From contig JABIFY010000022.1 of assembly GCA_018650465.1 (NCBI GenBank), forward strand, positions 1 to 64,000: a stretch of DNA of 64,000 bases. The letters run 5' to 3'. The DNA comes from Alphaproteobacteria bacterium. Its GTDB lineage: Bacteria > Pseudomonadota > Alphaproteobacteria > UBA2966. Below are positions 42,050 to 50,784 of this stretch, piece after piece. The stretch's first letter is position 1. Every line of letters begins with the position of its first letter. The position numbers were made by a program, and so were the translations under genes. Under the pieces are notes generated by a model that had not been told where the DNA came from, did not search any database, and saw only the letters and a list, made by a program, of their open reading frames with translations.

Positions 42050-43213
42050 TTACCCCAAAACCTCCTTGATGCGCCGCACAGCTTCGCGGATATTGTCGGT
42101 GGAATTGGCGTAGGAAAACCTGAGGTAACCCTCACCAAATTCGCCAAAGCTGGTGCCGGAAACAGTTGCAACACCGACTTTTTCAAGGAACAGATCCTGC
42201 AATTCGCGGGATGATTTGCCAGTGCCTGTAATATTGGGGAAAGTATAGAACGCCCCGCCCGGCATGGGGCACTCAAAGCCGGGAATGGAATTCAGTTCCT
42301 CCACGATCACGCCGCGGCGCTCATCGAATGCCGCGACCATGGTGTCGACTTCGCCCTGTGGCCCGGTCAGGGCTTCCATGGCGGCATATTGTGTGGCCGC
42401 GTTGACGCAGGAATGATCGTTGATACACAGGCGGGTGGCCAGATCAATCAGGCTTTCCGGCCAGACGCTATAGCCAATGCGCCAGCCGGTCATGGCATAC
42501 GTCTTGGACCAGCCATCCAGCAAAATCAGGCGATCCCGCAAATGTTCGTAGATCATCATGGAATGATGCGGCTGATTGTCATAGACCATGCGGCTGTAAA
42601 TTTCGTCCGACATGATGGCCACGTCGGGGTGTGATTGCAAGCCAAAGGCGAGCTTTTCCAGCTCCTGTTGTGGCACAACGCCGCCGGTTGGATTGGCTGG
42701 GGAATTCAGGATAATCAGCCGGGTCCGGGGTGTGATGGCAGACAAAACCTCATTGGCATCAAAGGCATAACCATTTTTTTCGTGCAACTTGATCGGCACG
42801 GGCGTGGCCCCGGCGAAACGAATGGCGCTCTCGTAAATGGGAAAGCCCGGATTGGGATACATGATTTCTGCACCCGGCTCACCAAACATCAGACAGGCAA
42901 AGAACATGGTGGGCTTGCCACCCGGTACCACCAGCACATGATCGGGATTAACCTCAACCCCGCGCCGTTTATGAATATCGGCGGCCACGGCTTCGCGTAA
43001 GGGCAGGATACCGTTGGCCGGGGTGTAGCCATGATGACCATCCGCCAACGCCTTGCGCCCGGCTTCGACAATATTTTGCGGTGTGGCAAAATCTGGCTGA
43101 CCGATACCCAGATTGATGATGCTTTGGCCTTTCTGGGCCAGTGCGGCAGCGCGTGCGAGAACCTCGAAGGCGCTTTCCGTGCCCAGTCGGGCCATTCTTT
43201 CTGCAATAAACAT
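42050..43213 (-). CDS. Class I/II PLP aminotransferase (aspartate aminotransferase-like)
   Basis: 387 residues. Seen: NLGIGQPDFATPQNI, NSPANPTGGVV, the acidic DEIYSRMVYD and the PLP-Lys in LDGWSKTYAMTGWRIGY. Known: fold-type I enzymes that transfer amino groups between an amino acid and a 2-oxo acid; the AspC/AlaA-like branch fits best. It is divergent from the tandem SDR genes. Substrate undefined. Confidence 0.92.
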   Translation of the reverse strand: MFIAERMARLGTESAFEVLARAAALAQKGQSIINLGIGQPDFATPQNIVEAGRKALADGHHGYTPANGILPLREAVAADIHKRRGVEVNPDHVLVVPGGKPTMFFACLMFGEPGAEIMYPNPGFPIYESAIRFAGATPVPIKLHEKNGYAFDANEVLSAITPRTRLIILNSPANPTGGVVPQQELEKLAFGLQSHPDVAIMSDEIYSRMVYDNQPHHSMMIYEHLRDRLILLDGWSKTYAMTGWRIGYSVWPESLIDLATRLCINDHSCVNAATQYAAMEALTGPQGEVDTMVAAFDERRGVIVEELNSIPGFECPMPGGAFYTFPNITGTGKSSRELQDLFLEKVGVATVSGTSFGEFGEGYLRFSYANSTDNIREAVRRIKEVLG

Positions 43214-43325
43214 GGGAAACTATATGCCACGTGGCGCAATTCATCGCAATTGCGCAAGCGTGCTATCACTGCGGTAACATCATGTGATAAATGGTCAAAA
43301 ACATTTCCAGGGGAGTTACAGGTCG

Positions 43326-44093
43326 ATGGCATTTTCACTCAAGGGCAAAAGAATACTCATTACCGGCGGCACGGCAGGCATCGGTTACGCCGTCGCCAAA
43401 CGTTTTGTTGATAACGGTGCTGATGTCGTGATCAGTGGTCGCCGTGATGCCGGAAAAGACATTGCCAGCGATATTGGTGCACGCTTTATCCGCGCCGACA
43501 TGATGATGGATGACGATATCGTCGCCCTGGTGGAGCAAGCGGTAAAGCTGCTGGGCGGCCTGGACGTTGTGGTCAACAATGCCGGCATTGCAGAATCAAA
43601 CGGGGGCGTTGAAAAATCCGGACCTGAGGAATATGACAACCAAATGGATGTGAACCTGAAAGGGGTCTATCGCATCTTGCAATTGGTACCACGCCACATG
43701 TGTGCTGGGGGCAGCATAATCAACACAGCTTCTATCTCGGGGACGTGGGGGGAGCCAAACCTTGCGATTTACGGGGCAACCAAGGCCGCTGTAATCAGCC
43801 TGACCAAAAGTGCTGCCCTTGATCTGGCGCGACAGAACATCCGTGTTAATGCGGTTAACCCGGGCTATATTTATTCCGAGATCTGGTCCCACGGCGCACC
43901 TGATGAACTCAGTAAAACCCTGGTCCCCATGGGGCGGATCGGAGAGGCCGACGAGGCTGCGGCTGCCTATCATTTCCTCGCAGCAGACGATTCCAGTTAC
44001 ATGACCGGATCGTGCATGACGGTCGATGGAGGCTTAACAGTGGGGCCATCTATCAAAACCATGAAGTTTTTACGTGACAATACCGGCGAATAA
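43326..44093 (+). CDS. SDR-family oxidoreductase, copy 1 (intact)
   Basis: 255 residues from ATG 43326 (frame open from 43284). Seen: cofactor motif TGGTAGIGYAVAKRF (residues 12-26), NNAG, the catalytic Ser in NTASISG, YGATK (Tyr-x3-Lys) and a C-terminal MTGSCMTVDGGLTVG. Known: classical SDRs oxidise or reduce hydroxy/keto groups with NAD(P). A tandem paralogue of about 60 percent similar sequence follows after 33 bases. Ribosome site AGGGGAG precedes the start. Confidence 0.92.
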   Translation: MAFSLKGKRILITGGTAGIGYAVAKRFVDNGADVVISGRRDAGKDIASDIGARFIRADMMMDDDIVALVEQAVKLLGGLDVVVNNAGIAESNGGVEKSGPEEYDNQMDVNLKGVYRILQLVPRHMCAGGSIINTASISGTWGEPNLAIYGATKAAVISLTKSAALDLARQNIRVNAVNPGYIYSEIWSHGAPDELSKTLVPMGRIGEADEAAAAYHFLAADDSSYMTGSCMTVDGGLTVGPSIKTMKFLRDNTGE

Positions 44094-44126
44094 AACCAAT
44101 TCATTTGAGTAAACAAGGAGGTTTAC

Positions 44127-44855
44127 GTGGCATTTTCATTGCAGGGAAAAAAATCACTTGTAACTGGTGGTACGGCCGGAATTGGTCTCGCTGTTGCGAA
44201 ACGGTTTGTTGATAACGGGGCCGATGTCGTCATCAGCGGGCGGCGAGAAGCGGGCGCAGAAATTGCCGCTAAAATCGGGGCCAGATTTATCCGCGCCGAC
44301 ATGATGGTCGAGACGGACGTCGTAAACCTGGTTGATCAAACCGTTGAGACGCTGGGCGGCCTCGATGTCGTCGTCAACAATGCAGGTATTGCCGAAGCGG
44401 CTGGTCCGATTACTGAGACCGGCCTGGAAAATTATGACAGCCAGTTTGGCATTAACGTACGCGCCGCTTTTCAAATCCTCAGCCTGGTGCCACAGCATAT
44501 GCAGGCGGGTGGCTCAATCATCAACACAGCCTCTATTTCCGGCACCAAGGGCGAACCAGGGGCGTCAGCCTATGGCGCAACCAAGGCCGCCTTGATTAGC
44601 CTGACAAAAACCTCTGCCCTTGAACTGGCGGCCCGCAATATTCGAGTCAATGCGGTCAATCCCGGCCCCATATTTTCTGAAATCTGGAGCGAAGGCGCAC
44701 CTGTGGACGCGGCAAAATATTCCGTCCCCCTGGGCCGCGTTGGCGAGGCCGATGAGGCTGCCGCGCCCTTTCATTTCCTGGCTTCAGACGACGCCAGCTA
44801 CATCACCGGTGCCCAGTGGCGGGCTTTGCGCCGGCAAATCCATCAGGCTCAATGA
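44127..44855 (+). CDS. SDR-family oxidoreductase, copy 2, frameshifted C-terminus
   Basis: 242 residues, GTG start after CAAGGAGG. Cofactor and catalytic motifs are intact (TGGTAGIGLAVAKRF, NNAG, NTASISG, YGATKAA). After ITGA the frame changes: the protein ends AQWRALRRQIHQAQ instead of the family xMTVDGG. In the +1 frame the DNA encodes SGGLCAGKSIRLNELVNDKIS and stops at 44880, a normal SDR ending. Comparison with copy 1 suggests that about 11 bases are missing near 44813-44816. The gene is either recently damaged or carries an assembly error. The truncated part forms the substrate-binding end and dimer contacts. Confidence 0.8.
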   Translation: MAFSLQGKKSLVTGGTAGIGLAVAKRFVDNGADVVISGRREAGAEIAAKIGARFIRADMMVETDVVNLVDQTVETLGGLDVVVNNAGIAEAAGPITETGLENYDSQFGINVRAAFQILSLVPQHMQAGGSIINTASISGTKGEPGASAYGATKAALISLTKTSALELAARNIRVNAVNPGPIFSEIWSEGAPVDAAKYSVPLGRVGEADEAAAPFHFLASDDASYITGAQWRALRRQIHQAQ

Positions 44856-44966
44856 ACTCGTCAATGACAAAATCAGCTAGCGCCGTGCCGGTATTTTACA
44901 ACTTGTCTTGTCATTGGCCCGTCGTTTTGGGAAGCTCCTGTAAGTCGGCTTCCAGGAGATAAGCAA

Positions 44967-46127
44967 GTGAAATCTGCAAACAGTGTTTTATCGAGTTATG
45001 GCACCACCGTCTTTGAAGTGATGAGCCGGCTGGCGATTGAACATGGTTCGATCAATCTGGGTCAGGGCTTCCCCGACGGCAACGGGCCGGACGATGTACG
45101 GGCCGTGGCGCATGAGGCCCTGGACAGCAGCCCCAATCAGTATCCGCCAATGATGGGTGTGCCAGAATTGCGCCAGGCTGTGGCCGCCCACGGCAAGCGC
45201 TTTTATGACATCGAGGCTGACTGGCAAACCGAAACCATTGTCACTTGCGGCGCGACCGAAGCCCTGGCGGCCAGTTTGTTTGGCCTGATTGAGCCGGGCG
45301 ACGAAGTGGTGCTGATTGAACCTCTTTATGATTGTTATATGCCGATCATTCAACGGGCAGGGGGTATTGCCAAGCTTGTCCGGGTGGAGCCACCGCACTG
45401 GGAGCTACCGCGTAAGGAACTGGCAGCAGCTTTTTCCAAAAAAACCAAACTGTTGTTGTTAAACAATCCGCAGAACCCGACAGGCAAAGTCTTTGATGAA
45501 GACGAGTTGGCCTTTATTGCCGATCTGGTTTGCGGGTTTGATGCCTACGCCATTTGCGACGAAGTCTATGAACATCTGGTTTTTGATGGCCTCAAACACA
45601 GCCCTCTGATGAACCAACCGGGCATGCGCGAGCGTTGCATCAAAATCGGCTCTGCGGGCAAGACCTTTTCGCTGACCGGTTGGAAAGTGGGCTATGCCAT
45701 AGCGTCACCTGAATTGATGGCCCCCATTGCCAAGGCGCACCAGTTCCTGACCTTCACCACGGCCCCCAACCTGCAAAAAGCCACGGCGTTTGGTTTGGGT
45801 AAAGATGATGCCTATTTTGCCAGCCTGGCGGGCGATTTACAGGCCAAGCGGGACCTGATCAAAAATGGTCTCGAAGGCATCGGTTTTACGGCCATGGATT
45901 GCAGCGGCACCTATTTCCTGAATGCCGATTTCAGCGCCTTGGGATTTAAGGGAAATGACGAGGAATTCTGCCGCATGATCACGCTGGAAGCGGGGGTGAC
46001 AGCCGTTCCCGTCAGCGCCTTCTATTCCGGTCCCGGCATCGACACTGTGGCGCGGTTTTGCTTTTGCAAAGAGGATGAAATCCTTGAAGAAGCCATTGCC
46101 CGGCTGGAAAAACACTTCGGTGGCTAA
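44967..46127 (+). CDS. Class I/II PLP aminotransferase (methionine/kynurenine aminotransferase-like)
   Basis: 386 residues. Seen: SINLGQGFPDGNGPDDV, CGATEALAASLFGLIEPGDEVVLIEP, LNNPQNPTGKVF, CDEVYEHLVFDG and the PLP-Lys in SAGKTFSLTGWKVGYA. The GQGFPD start and YEHLVFDG are typical of the YbdL and KAT branch. ATG or GTG 44967 is preceded by CAGGAG. It is followed by the tRNA-His gene. Confidence 0.93.
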   Translation: MKSANSVLSSYGTTVFEVMSRLAIEHGSINLGQGFPDGNGPDDVRAVAHEALDSSPNQYPPMMGVPELRQAVAAHGKRFYDIEADWQTETIVTCGATEALAASLFGLIEPGDEVVLIEPLYDCYMPIIQRAGGIAKLVRVEPPHWELPRKELAAAFSKKTKLLLLNNPQNPTGKVFDEDELAFIADLVCGFDAYAICDEVYEHLVFDGLKHSPLMNQPGMRERCIKIGSAGKTFSLTGWKVGYAIASPELMAPIAKAHQFLTFTTAPNLQKATAFGLGKDDAYFASLAGDLQAKRDLIKNGLEGIGFTAMDCSGTYFLNADFSALGFKGNDEEFCRMITLEAGVTAVPVSAFYSGPGIDTVARFCFCKEDEILEEAIARLEKHFGG

Positions 46128-46217
46128 TGTCAGCACTTGACGATATCATTGGCGCGGTCTAAACAAACCCACTCTGAACGTCAGGCGTCAGCGAATAGAT
46201 GATTTCTGACGCTCTAT

Positions 46218-46294
46218 GGTGGTCGTAGCTCAGTTGGTAGAGCCCTGGCTTGTGGTGCCGGTTGTCGCGGGTTCGAGTCCCGTCGATCACCCCA
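46218..46294 (+). tRNA. tRNA-His (GTG)
   Basis: Cloverleaf readable by hand: acceptor GTGGTCG/CGATCAC with the extra G at position -1 (46218) facing C73, D-arm TAGCTCAGTTGGTAGAGC, anticodon arm CTGGC-TTGTGGT-GCCGG with anticodon GTG, T-arm CGGGTTCGAGTCCCG, and CCA encoded (46292-46294). The G-1 is diagnostic for histidine tRNA. Confidence 0.97.
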
Positions 46295-46304
46295 GATACC
46301 AAGA

Positions 46305-46339
46305 AAAGGATCAGTGCCTTGTGCCCTGGTCCTTTTTTT
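46305..46339 (+). terminator. Rho-independent terminator after tRNA-His
   Basis: Stem AAAGGATCAG (46305-46314) and CTGGTCCTTT (46326-46335), one G-T pair, with the T-run continuing to 46339. Located 10 bases after the tRNA. Confidence 0.85.
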
Positions 46340-46431
46340 GTGCGCAAACCCCACCGAACCTCGCGTTTTAGTGAGTGGCAACAACGGTCTGTGTGTGCTT
46401 TTCTGGGTTTATAATTACACATGAGAGAACC

Positions 46432-46665
46432 ATGACGAATTCAGGCATGTTAAAAACGGGTATTATTGGCACCATCATTACCGGGTTGTGTTGTTTCACG
46501 CCGGTCCTGGTCATTCTGTTTTCGGCCCTTGGCATCAGCGCCGCCGTTAGTTATCTCGACCTGATCCTGCTGCCAGCCCTGGCAGTCTTTCTGGGCATTA
46601 CCTTTTACGCCTGGAAACGGCGAACCAACCCGTTAATGCCAACCGTTGAACAGGACCCGTCATGA
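46432..46665 (+). CDS. MerF-like small membrane protein
   Basis: 77 residues, two helices. Seen: GIIGTIITGLCCFTPVLVILFSALGISA with the vicinal Cys pair of MerF helix 1, then YLDLILLPALAVFLGITFYAWKRR. The usual second Cys pair near the C-terminus is missing (the tail is NPLMPTVEQDPS). Known: MerF imports Hg(II). No merR, merP or merA is nearby, so another metal or thiol role is possible. ATG 46432 is chosen over an upstream extension that begins close to the tRNA. Its stop overlaps the next gene (ATGA). Confidence 0.85.
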   Translation: MTNSGMLKTGIIGTIITGLCCFTPVLVILFSALGISAAVSYLDLILLPALAVFLGITFYAWKRRTNPLMPTVEQDPS

Positions 46666-46895
46666 GCCAGGTGTCTGAAGCAAAAATTACCGTCGAACTG
46701 CGGTCTACAATCACCTGCCCAACATGTGGCCACGTGGAAACCGAAACCATGCCCACTGACGCCTGCCAGTTCTTTTATGACTGCAAAGGCTGTGGTGAAA
46801 TTCTAAAGCCGCTGGCAGGGGACTGCTGTGTTTATTGCTCCTATGCCGACGTGCCGTGCCCACCGGTCCAGGAAAACGGCAAGGGCTGTTGTTAG
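46662..46895 (+). CDS. Cys-rich GDCC-domain protein, partner of MerF
   Basis: 77 residues. Seen: a zinc-ribbon-like CPTCGH, CKGCGEILKPLAGDCCVYCSYADVPCPP and a terminal CC. Known: GDCC(V)xC proteins commonly sit beside MerF-like genes and are thought to bind metal. With MerF lacking its second Cys pair, this soluble protein has the Cys groups that could take over the ion. The start is coupled to merF by ATGA. Confidence 0.82.
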   Translation: MSQVSEAKITVELRSTITCPTCGHVETETMPTDACQFFYDCKGCGEILKPLAGDCCVYCSYADVPCPPVQENGKGCC

Positions 46896-46901
46896 TTTCC
46901 T

Positions 46902-49184
46902 TTAGTCGGGCTTGTCTTTCTTTTCCTGCTCTTGCTGGGCGACGACTTCACCAGCAACACCGGCGATGATGGCTTTTTGTTCGTCTGTTACGTCCTGGGC
47001 TTTTTCCAGGCCAGGGATGGCGACACGGACTTCGCGTCGGGCAAAGTCAATTCCAGCGGCTTCAAATTCGGCTTTGACGCGGTTATAAATTTCCTTGCGG
47101 GCCATGAATTGTTTGCCCGGTTTGGCCATGAACTTACCGCGCATGATCATACCAACATCATCAAAATCAAAGACACCTTGTGATTTGAAGGGCTGCAGGA
47201 AGTCGTCTTTCCAGGCTTCATCATTGATCATTTCGTTGCCGATTTTCTTGAAGATCTTTTTGACCTTGTTTGGATCGGTGTTGAAGGGCACCGTGAATTT
47301 CAGCTTCATGATGACCCAGTCCCGGCTGTAGTTCGTGATCTTAGGGATCTCGCCATAGGGGATTGTATGCACGGGTCCGCGATGATGGCGCAGCTGCATG
47401 GAACGGATTGATATTTTTTCAACAGTGCCAAGGGTGCCTTCTATGGCCACGTATTCACCGGTCCGAAAGGCATCGTCGATCAGGAAGAAAATGCCTGATA
47501 CAATGTCCGCCACCAGTTTTTGCGCACCGAAACCGATGGCCAAACCAAGAATACCGGCACCAGCCAACAGGGGGGTGATATCGATGCCAATGTTGCCCAG
47601 AGCTATCAGCCCGAAAACGGCGATAATGCCAAACTTGGCGATACCAAGAACCAACGGCAACACCGTCGACAGCCGAGAGCCACCAGCACCACCGCCTTCA
47701 CCACCGCCTGGTTCATCTTCCGTTAGGTCAAACCCCAGGGCCGTTTGTTCCGCGGCCAGTTTTCTATTGACCCACAAGGTGACCAACTCCCAGGCCAGAT
47801 AGCCGACAGCTATGATCATCAGAATTTCGATAAAGCGTCCGGCAAATTGGGCCCCAAGACCGGCGGCTGCAATCGTTTGCGGGTCCATTCCCCAAAAGCC
47901 GGCAACGACCATGACCAAAGTGGCAAAAACCAGAACGCGGCCAACCCGTGTGTAGCTTTTTTTGGTCAGCAAATGTGCACGTTCAGCAACAGCACCTTCC
48001 CCCGTCATGGGTGGTGTGAGATGGCGAACGAGACCACGAAGCAAGGTGTCGAAGACAGGCAGAACGGTCAGGACCAAAATGGTTTTGAACTGTGGCGATG
48101 ACGCCAGAATATCGTACCGCTCAAACCCGATCAAAACTTCAGTTAATGTCCACGTCGCGATGACCACGCAGATCGTATAAACCGGATAAAATTGAGCCAC
48201 TTTTTCTTCGACCGGTGAAATGTCACTATCAGCGCCACGCATGATAACAATCAACGGATCCCACAAGCGCCAGATGACATAAATCATGTAGACGTGGACA
48301 AGAAGATTGAGCCAGAAACCCAGCCGGGATTGTTCCATAGGGACGCCGTTAATTTCGCCAAAGGCGGAAATGGCGACCGACATGCCCATCACGACAATGA
48401 TCGTAACCTGAAACCTGAACATTCTGGCAGCATCGGCATTGTCAATGTTGAGCAAACGAAATTCCGGACGCCCCGGTGCCAGAATAAGTCTGAAAACAGC
48501 AGCGCCCAGACGCGGAATAACGACCAGATTTATCATCAGGGTTTCGGCGAAAATCAGATAGTCATCTGGAATGAGGGAGGTTGCCATATTTCGTGTCACC
48601 ACAAAAAATGCCACCAGACCCAGCAATTCAATCGTCAAACGCACGAACAGGAACCGCGAGGTCTCAAGTAAAGTGTCTGACCGTTCCTTGAGCAACAACG
48701 CGTTAAATCGTCGGCGCATGAACATGTTGATAAATTTCTCGACGGTGAAGCCGACCGCCATGCTCAGCAATAAAGCGCCGAACAGGGACCCAATTCCATC
48801 CCATCCCAACTTGTCATGAAACGTTTTGAAACTCTTCTTTTGATTTTCCCACAGCAAGGGCGCAACCTTGACTGAACTGACAACAGAATTTGAGACAGAA
48901 GAGGCCGCAATTTTAACAAATTCGAAAAAAGAAATGCCCTGCAACGTCGCGGGCTGTTCGCTGGCGATTGCTTCCAACTGGTCCAATAGCAAGGCGCGGA
49001 CTTCAGTTTCTGACAATCGGGAGACAAGTGCGTTTACCGCTTCAGTTGTCAGAGGTTGGGGTAGCGTGATCTTGCCCTCATCACCGGAAGAGGTTGAGGG
49101 GAGCATCTGGGCAGAGGCAACGGGTGTAAATGCCAAAAGCACAGCAAAAACAATTGCCATGGAAAAAAGTCGCTTACGGTTCAT
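46902..49184 (-). CDS. Large MscS-family mechanosensitive ion channel
   Basis: 760 residues. Seen: signal peptide (MAIVFAVLLAFTPVASA), a periplasmic region, several membrane helices from about residue 140 to 560, then the conserved MscS core: pore helix GAGILGLAIGFGAQKLVADIVSGIFFLIDDAFRTGEYVAI, the beta domain GTVEKISIRSMQLRHHRGPVHTIPYGEI and a C-terminal cytoplasmic alpha/beta cage. The extra N-terminal helices resemble YbiO/MscM-type channels. Known: releases solutes on hypo-osmotic shock. It is downstream of the agmatinase gene on the same strand. Confidence 0.93.
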   Translation of the reverse strand: MNRKRLFSMAIVFAVLLAFTPVASAQMLPSTSSGDEGKITLPQPLTTEAVNALVSRLSETEVRALLLDQLEAIASEQPATLQGISFFEFVKIAASSVSNSVVSSVKVAPLLWENQKKSFKTFHDKLGWDGIGSLFGALLLSMAVGFTVEKFINMFMRRRFNALLLKERSDTLLETSRFLFVRLTIELLGLVAFFVVTRNMATSLIPDDYLIFAETLMINLVVIPRLGAAVFRLILAPGRPEFRLLNIDNADAARMFRFQVTIIVVMGMSVAISAFGEINGVPMEQSRLGFWLNLLVHVYMIYVIWRLWDPLIVIMRGADSDISPVEEKVAQFYPVYTICVVIATWTLTEVLIGFERYDILASSPQFKTILVLTVLPVFDTLLRGLVRHLTPPMTGEGAVAERAHLLTKKSYTRVGRVLVFATLVMVVAGFWGMDPQTIAAAGLGAQFAGRFIEILMIIAVGYLAWELVTLWVNRKLAAEQTALGFDLTEDEPGGGEGGGAGGSRLSTVLPLVLGIAKFGIIAVFGLIALGNIGIDITPLLAGAGILGLAIGFGAQKLVADIVSGIFFLIDDAFRTGEYVAIEGTLGTVEKISIRSMQLRHHRGPVHTIPYGEIPKITNYSRDWVIMKLKFTVPFNTDPNKVKKIFKKIGNEMINDEAWKDDFLQPFKSQGVFDFDDVGMIMRGKFMAKPGKQFMARKEIYNRVKAEFEAAGIDFARREVRVAIPGLEKAQDVTDEQKAIIAGVAGEVVAQQEQEKKDKPD

Positions 49185-49234
49185 AACAGTCCCCTGGGGC
49201 CTCAGATTGAGATCGTGGATCAGTTCGTAAAGCT

Positions 49235-50266
49235 TTAACCGTCTGACTGCGCTACATTCATCGCCATCAAACAGAAAATTTCGAACAGCAACTGCCCACC
49301 AACCTGGGCAGTTGTCGTATTGGCGTCATATTGTGGGGCGACTTCGACGACATCGCCACCGATGACAGGTAGGCCTTTCAGGCCGCATAACAAGGCCAGG
49401 GCTTCACGTGAGGTCAGGCCACCAACTTCGGGGGTGCCGGTGCCTGGGGCGAAGGCAGGATCCAGAGCGTCGACATCGAAGGTGATATAGACCGGCATAT
49501 CGCCAACGACTGCACGGGCTTTGGCGATGACGGCATCAACGCCCATACGTTCAAATTCTTCGGCATGGATCACGGTCATGCCAGACTCATAGGAGAACTC
49601 CCAAAGGAATTCTGCACTGCCGCGTATACCGATCTGGATAGTGTGCTCCGGATCGATCAGTCCATCCAGGGTGGCCATACGAAAGGGGGCACCGTGATGA
49701 AACTTACTGCCGTCGTATTCGCCTGAGGTATCGCAATGGGCGTCGATGTGGATCAGGGCCACTGGTTCCTTTTCCGCAACAGCCTTGAGAATGGGATAGG
49801 TGATGGAATGATCGCCACCGACGGACAGTACCCTGGCCCCTGTCGCCAGCACTTCACGATAAAAGTTGGTTATGTCTTCAATGCTGTCATCCAGGCTGAA
49901 GCGACTGCGGAAGGGCACGTCTCCGATATCGGCTGCCTTGCATAATGTTTGTGGCGAAACTTCAAGCACATGGTTGTAAGGGCCGATACGTTCAATTTGA
50001 CGCACAGCACGTGGTCCAAAGCGGGCACCAGGTCTGTTGGTGACGCCCAGATCCATGGGCACACCGATCAAGGCGATATCCAGGCCTGCAGCGGTTTCCT
50101 GAACGGGTAGATCCAGAAGAGAAGATATCCCGGCATAGGGTTTGGCCCTGGAATTATCCTCGGAAAACAGGGCGTCGGCGATTTCTTTGAATTTGCCTGA
50201 AAATCCCTCCGCCCCTTTGGCATTGGCATATTTTTCGCGCAATGCTTTGAGTTTCTCTTCGTTCAT
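49235..50266 (-). CDS. Agmatinase/ureohydrolase family enzyme
   Basis: 343 residues. Seen: Mn-binding motifs GGDHSITYPI, HIDAHCDTS and FDVDALDPAFAPGTGTPEVGG with the conserved His and Asp ligands. Known: hydrolyses agmatine (to putrescine and urea), guanidinobutyrate or related guanidino compounds; bacterial members of this length belong to the speB-like group, but specificity differs among close homologues. Its upstream gap is short. Confidence 0.93.
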   Translation of the reverse strand: MNEEKLKALREKYANAKGAEGFSGKFKEIADALFSEDNSRAKPYAGISSLLDLPVQETAAGLDIALIGVPMDLGVTNRPGARFGPRAVRQIERIGPYNHVLEVSPQTLCKAADIGDVPFRSRFSLDDSIEDITNFYREVLATGARVLSVGGDHSITYPILKAVAEKEPVALIHIDAHCDTSGEYDGSKFHHGAPFRMATLDGLIDPEHTIQIGIRGSAEFLWEFSYESGMTVIHAEEFERMGVDAVIAKARAVVGDMPVYITFDVDALDPAFAPGTGTPEVGGLTSREALALLCGLKGLPVIGGDVVEVAPQYDANTTTAQVGGQLLFEIFCLMAMNVAQSDG

Positions 50267-50302
50267 TTGAAGTCTCTTGTATGCGTATCGGGTTTTTGCA
50301 GG

Positions 50303-50578
50303 TCAGCTTTCGGACTTGTGGCGTAACGAATCGTTATCGTCGCCGTCTTCGTTTTGAGATTTTGCTTCTTCGTCCTTGTAGATATTGTTGCGGCGAAAAC
50401 TTTCGGAATTTTCGGCGTCAAACTCATCGCCATTTGATAATCGTCGATCGTGGACGACGGCATTCTCTTCTATCAATGACTGATAAATAAGGTCGAGGCG
50501 TTTTGCGACCTCACCCCGGCCCTGTTCCCAGGCCGTTTCAAGTGCATCCAGCAATTTGTCAGCCAAACGGCGCTTCAT
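50303..50578 (-). CDS. Small acidic protein, unknown
   Basis: 91 residues. Seen: a helical N-terminus MKRRLADKLLDALETAWEQG and LIYQSLIEENAV, then a charged, Asp/Glu/Asn-rich probably disordered tail (KSQNEDGDDND). Upstream on the minus strand is GGGGGGAAACAGGGA. I do not recognise a named family, but the helical block with RLADKLLDALETAWEQGR looks like a conserved small alphaproteobacterial protein. It is 36 bases upstream of the agmatinase gene. Confidence 0.62.
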   Translation of the reverse strand: MKRRLADKLLDALETAWEQGRGEVAKRLDLIYQSLIEENAVVHDRRLSNGDEFDAENSESFRRNNIYKDEEAKSQNEDGDDNDSLRHKSES

Positions 50579-50784
50579 TCCCTGTTTCCCCCCGGGTTCA
50601 AGCGTATCAAACCACCAGAACTAAATACGCCTTTGTCCATCAATTCCAGTCTGAAACATAATGTCTACGCTTGTCCATTGAATTTGCCGAAACAGATTTA
50701 CACGGCCCGGGCGTAAACATCTTTCCTGGCGGCAGGAATTGGCGTTACAATTCAACCATGAACCAGACGGTCATGGGGAGCGAG

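Noticed and set aside
46159-46422. Minus-strand ORF with VSGVIDGTRTRDNRHH
   Set aside because: It is antisense to the tRNA-His gene; the GTRTRDNRHH-type peptide is the well-known spurious translation of tRNA loci.
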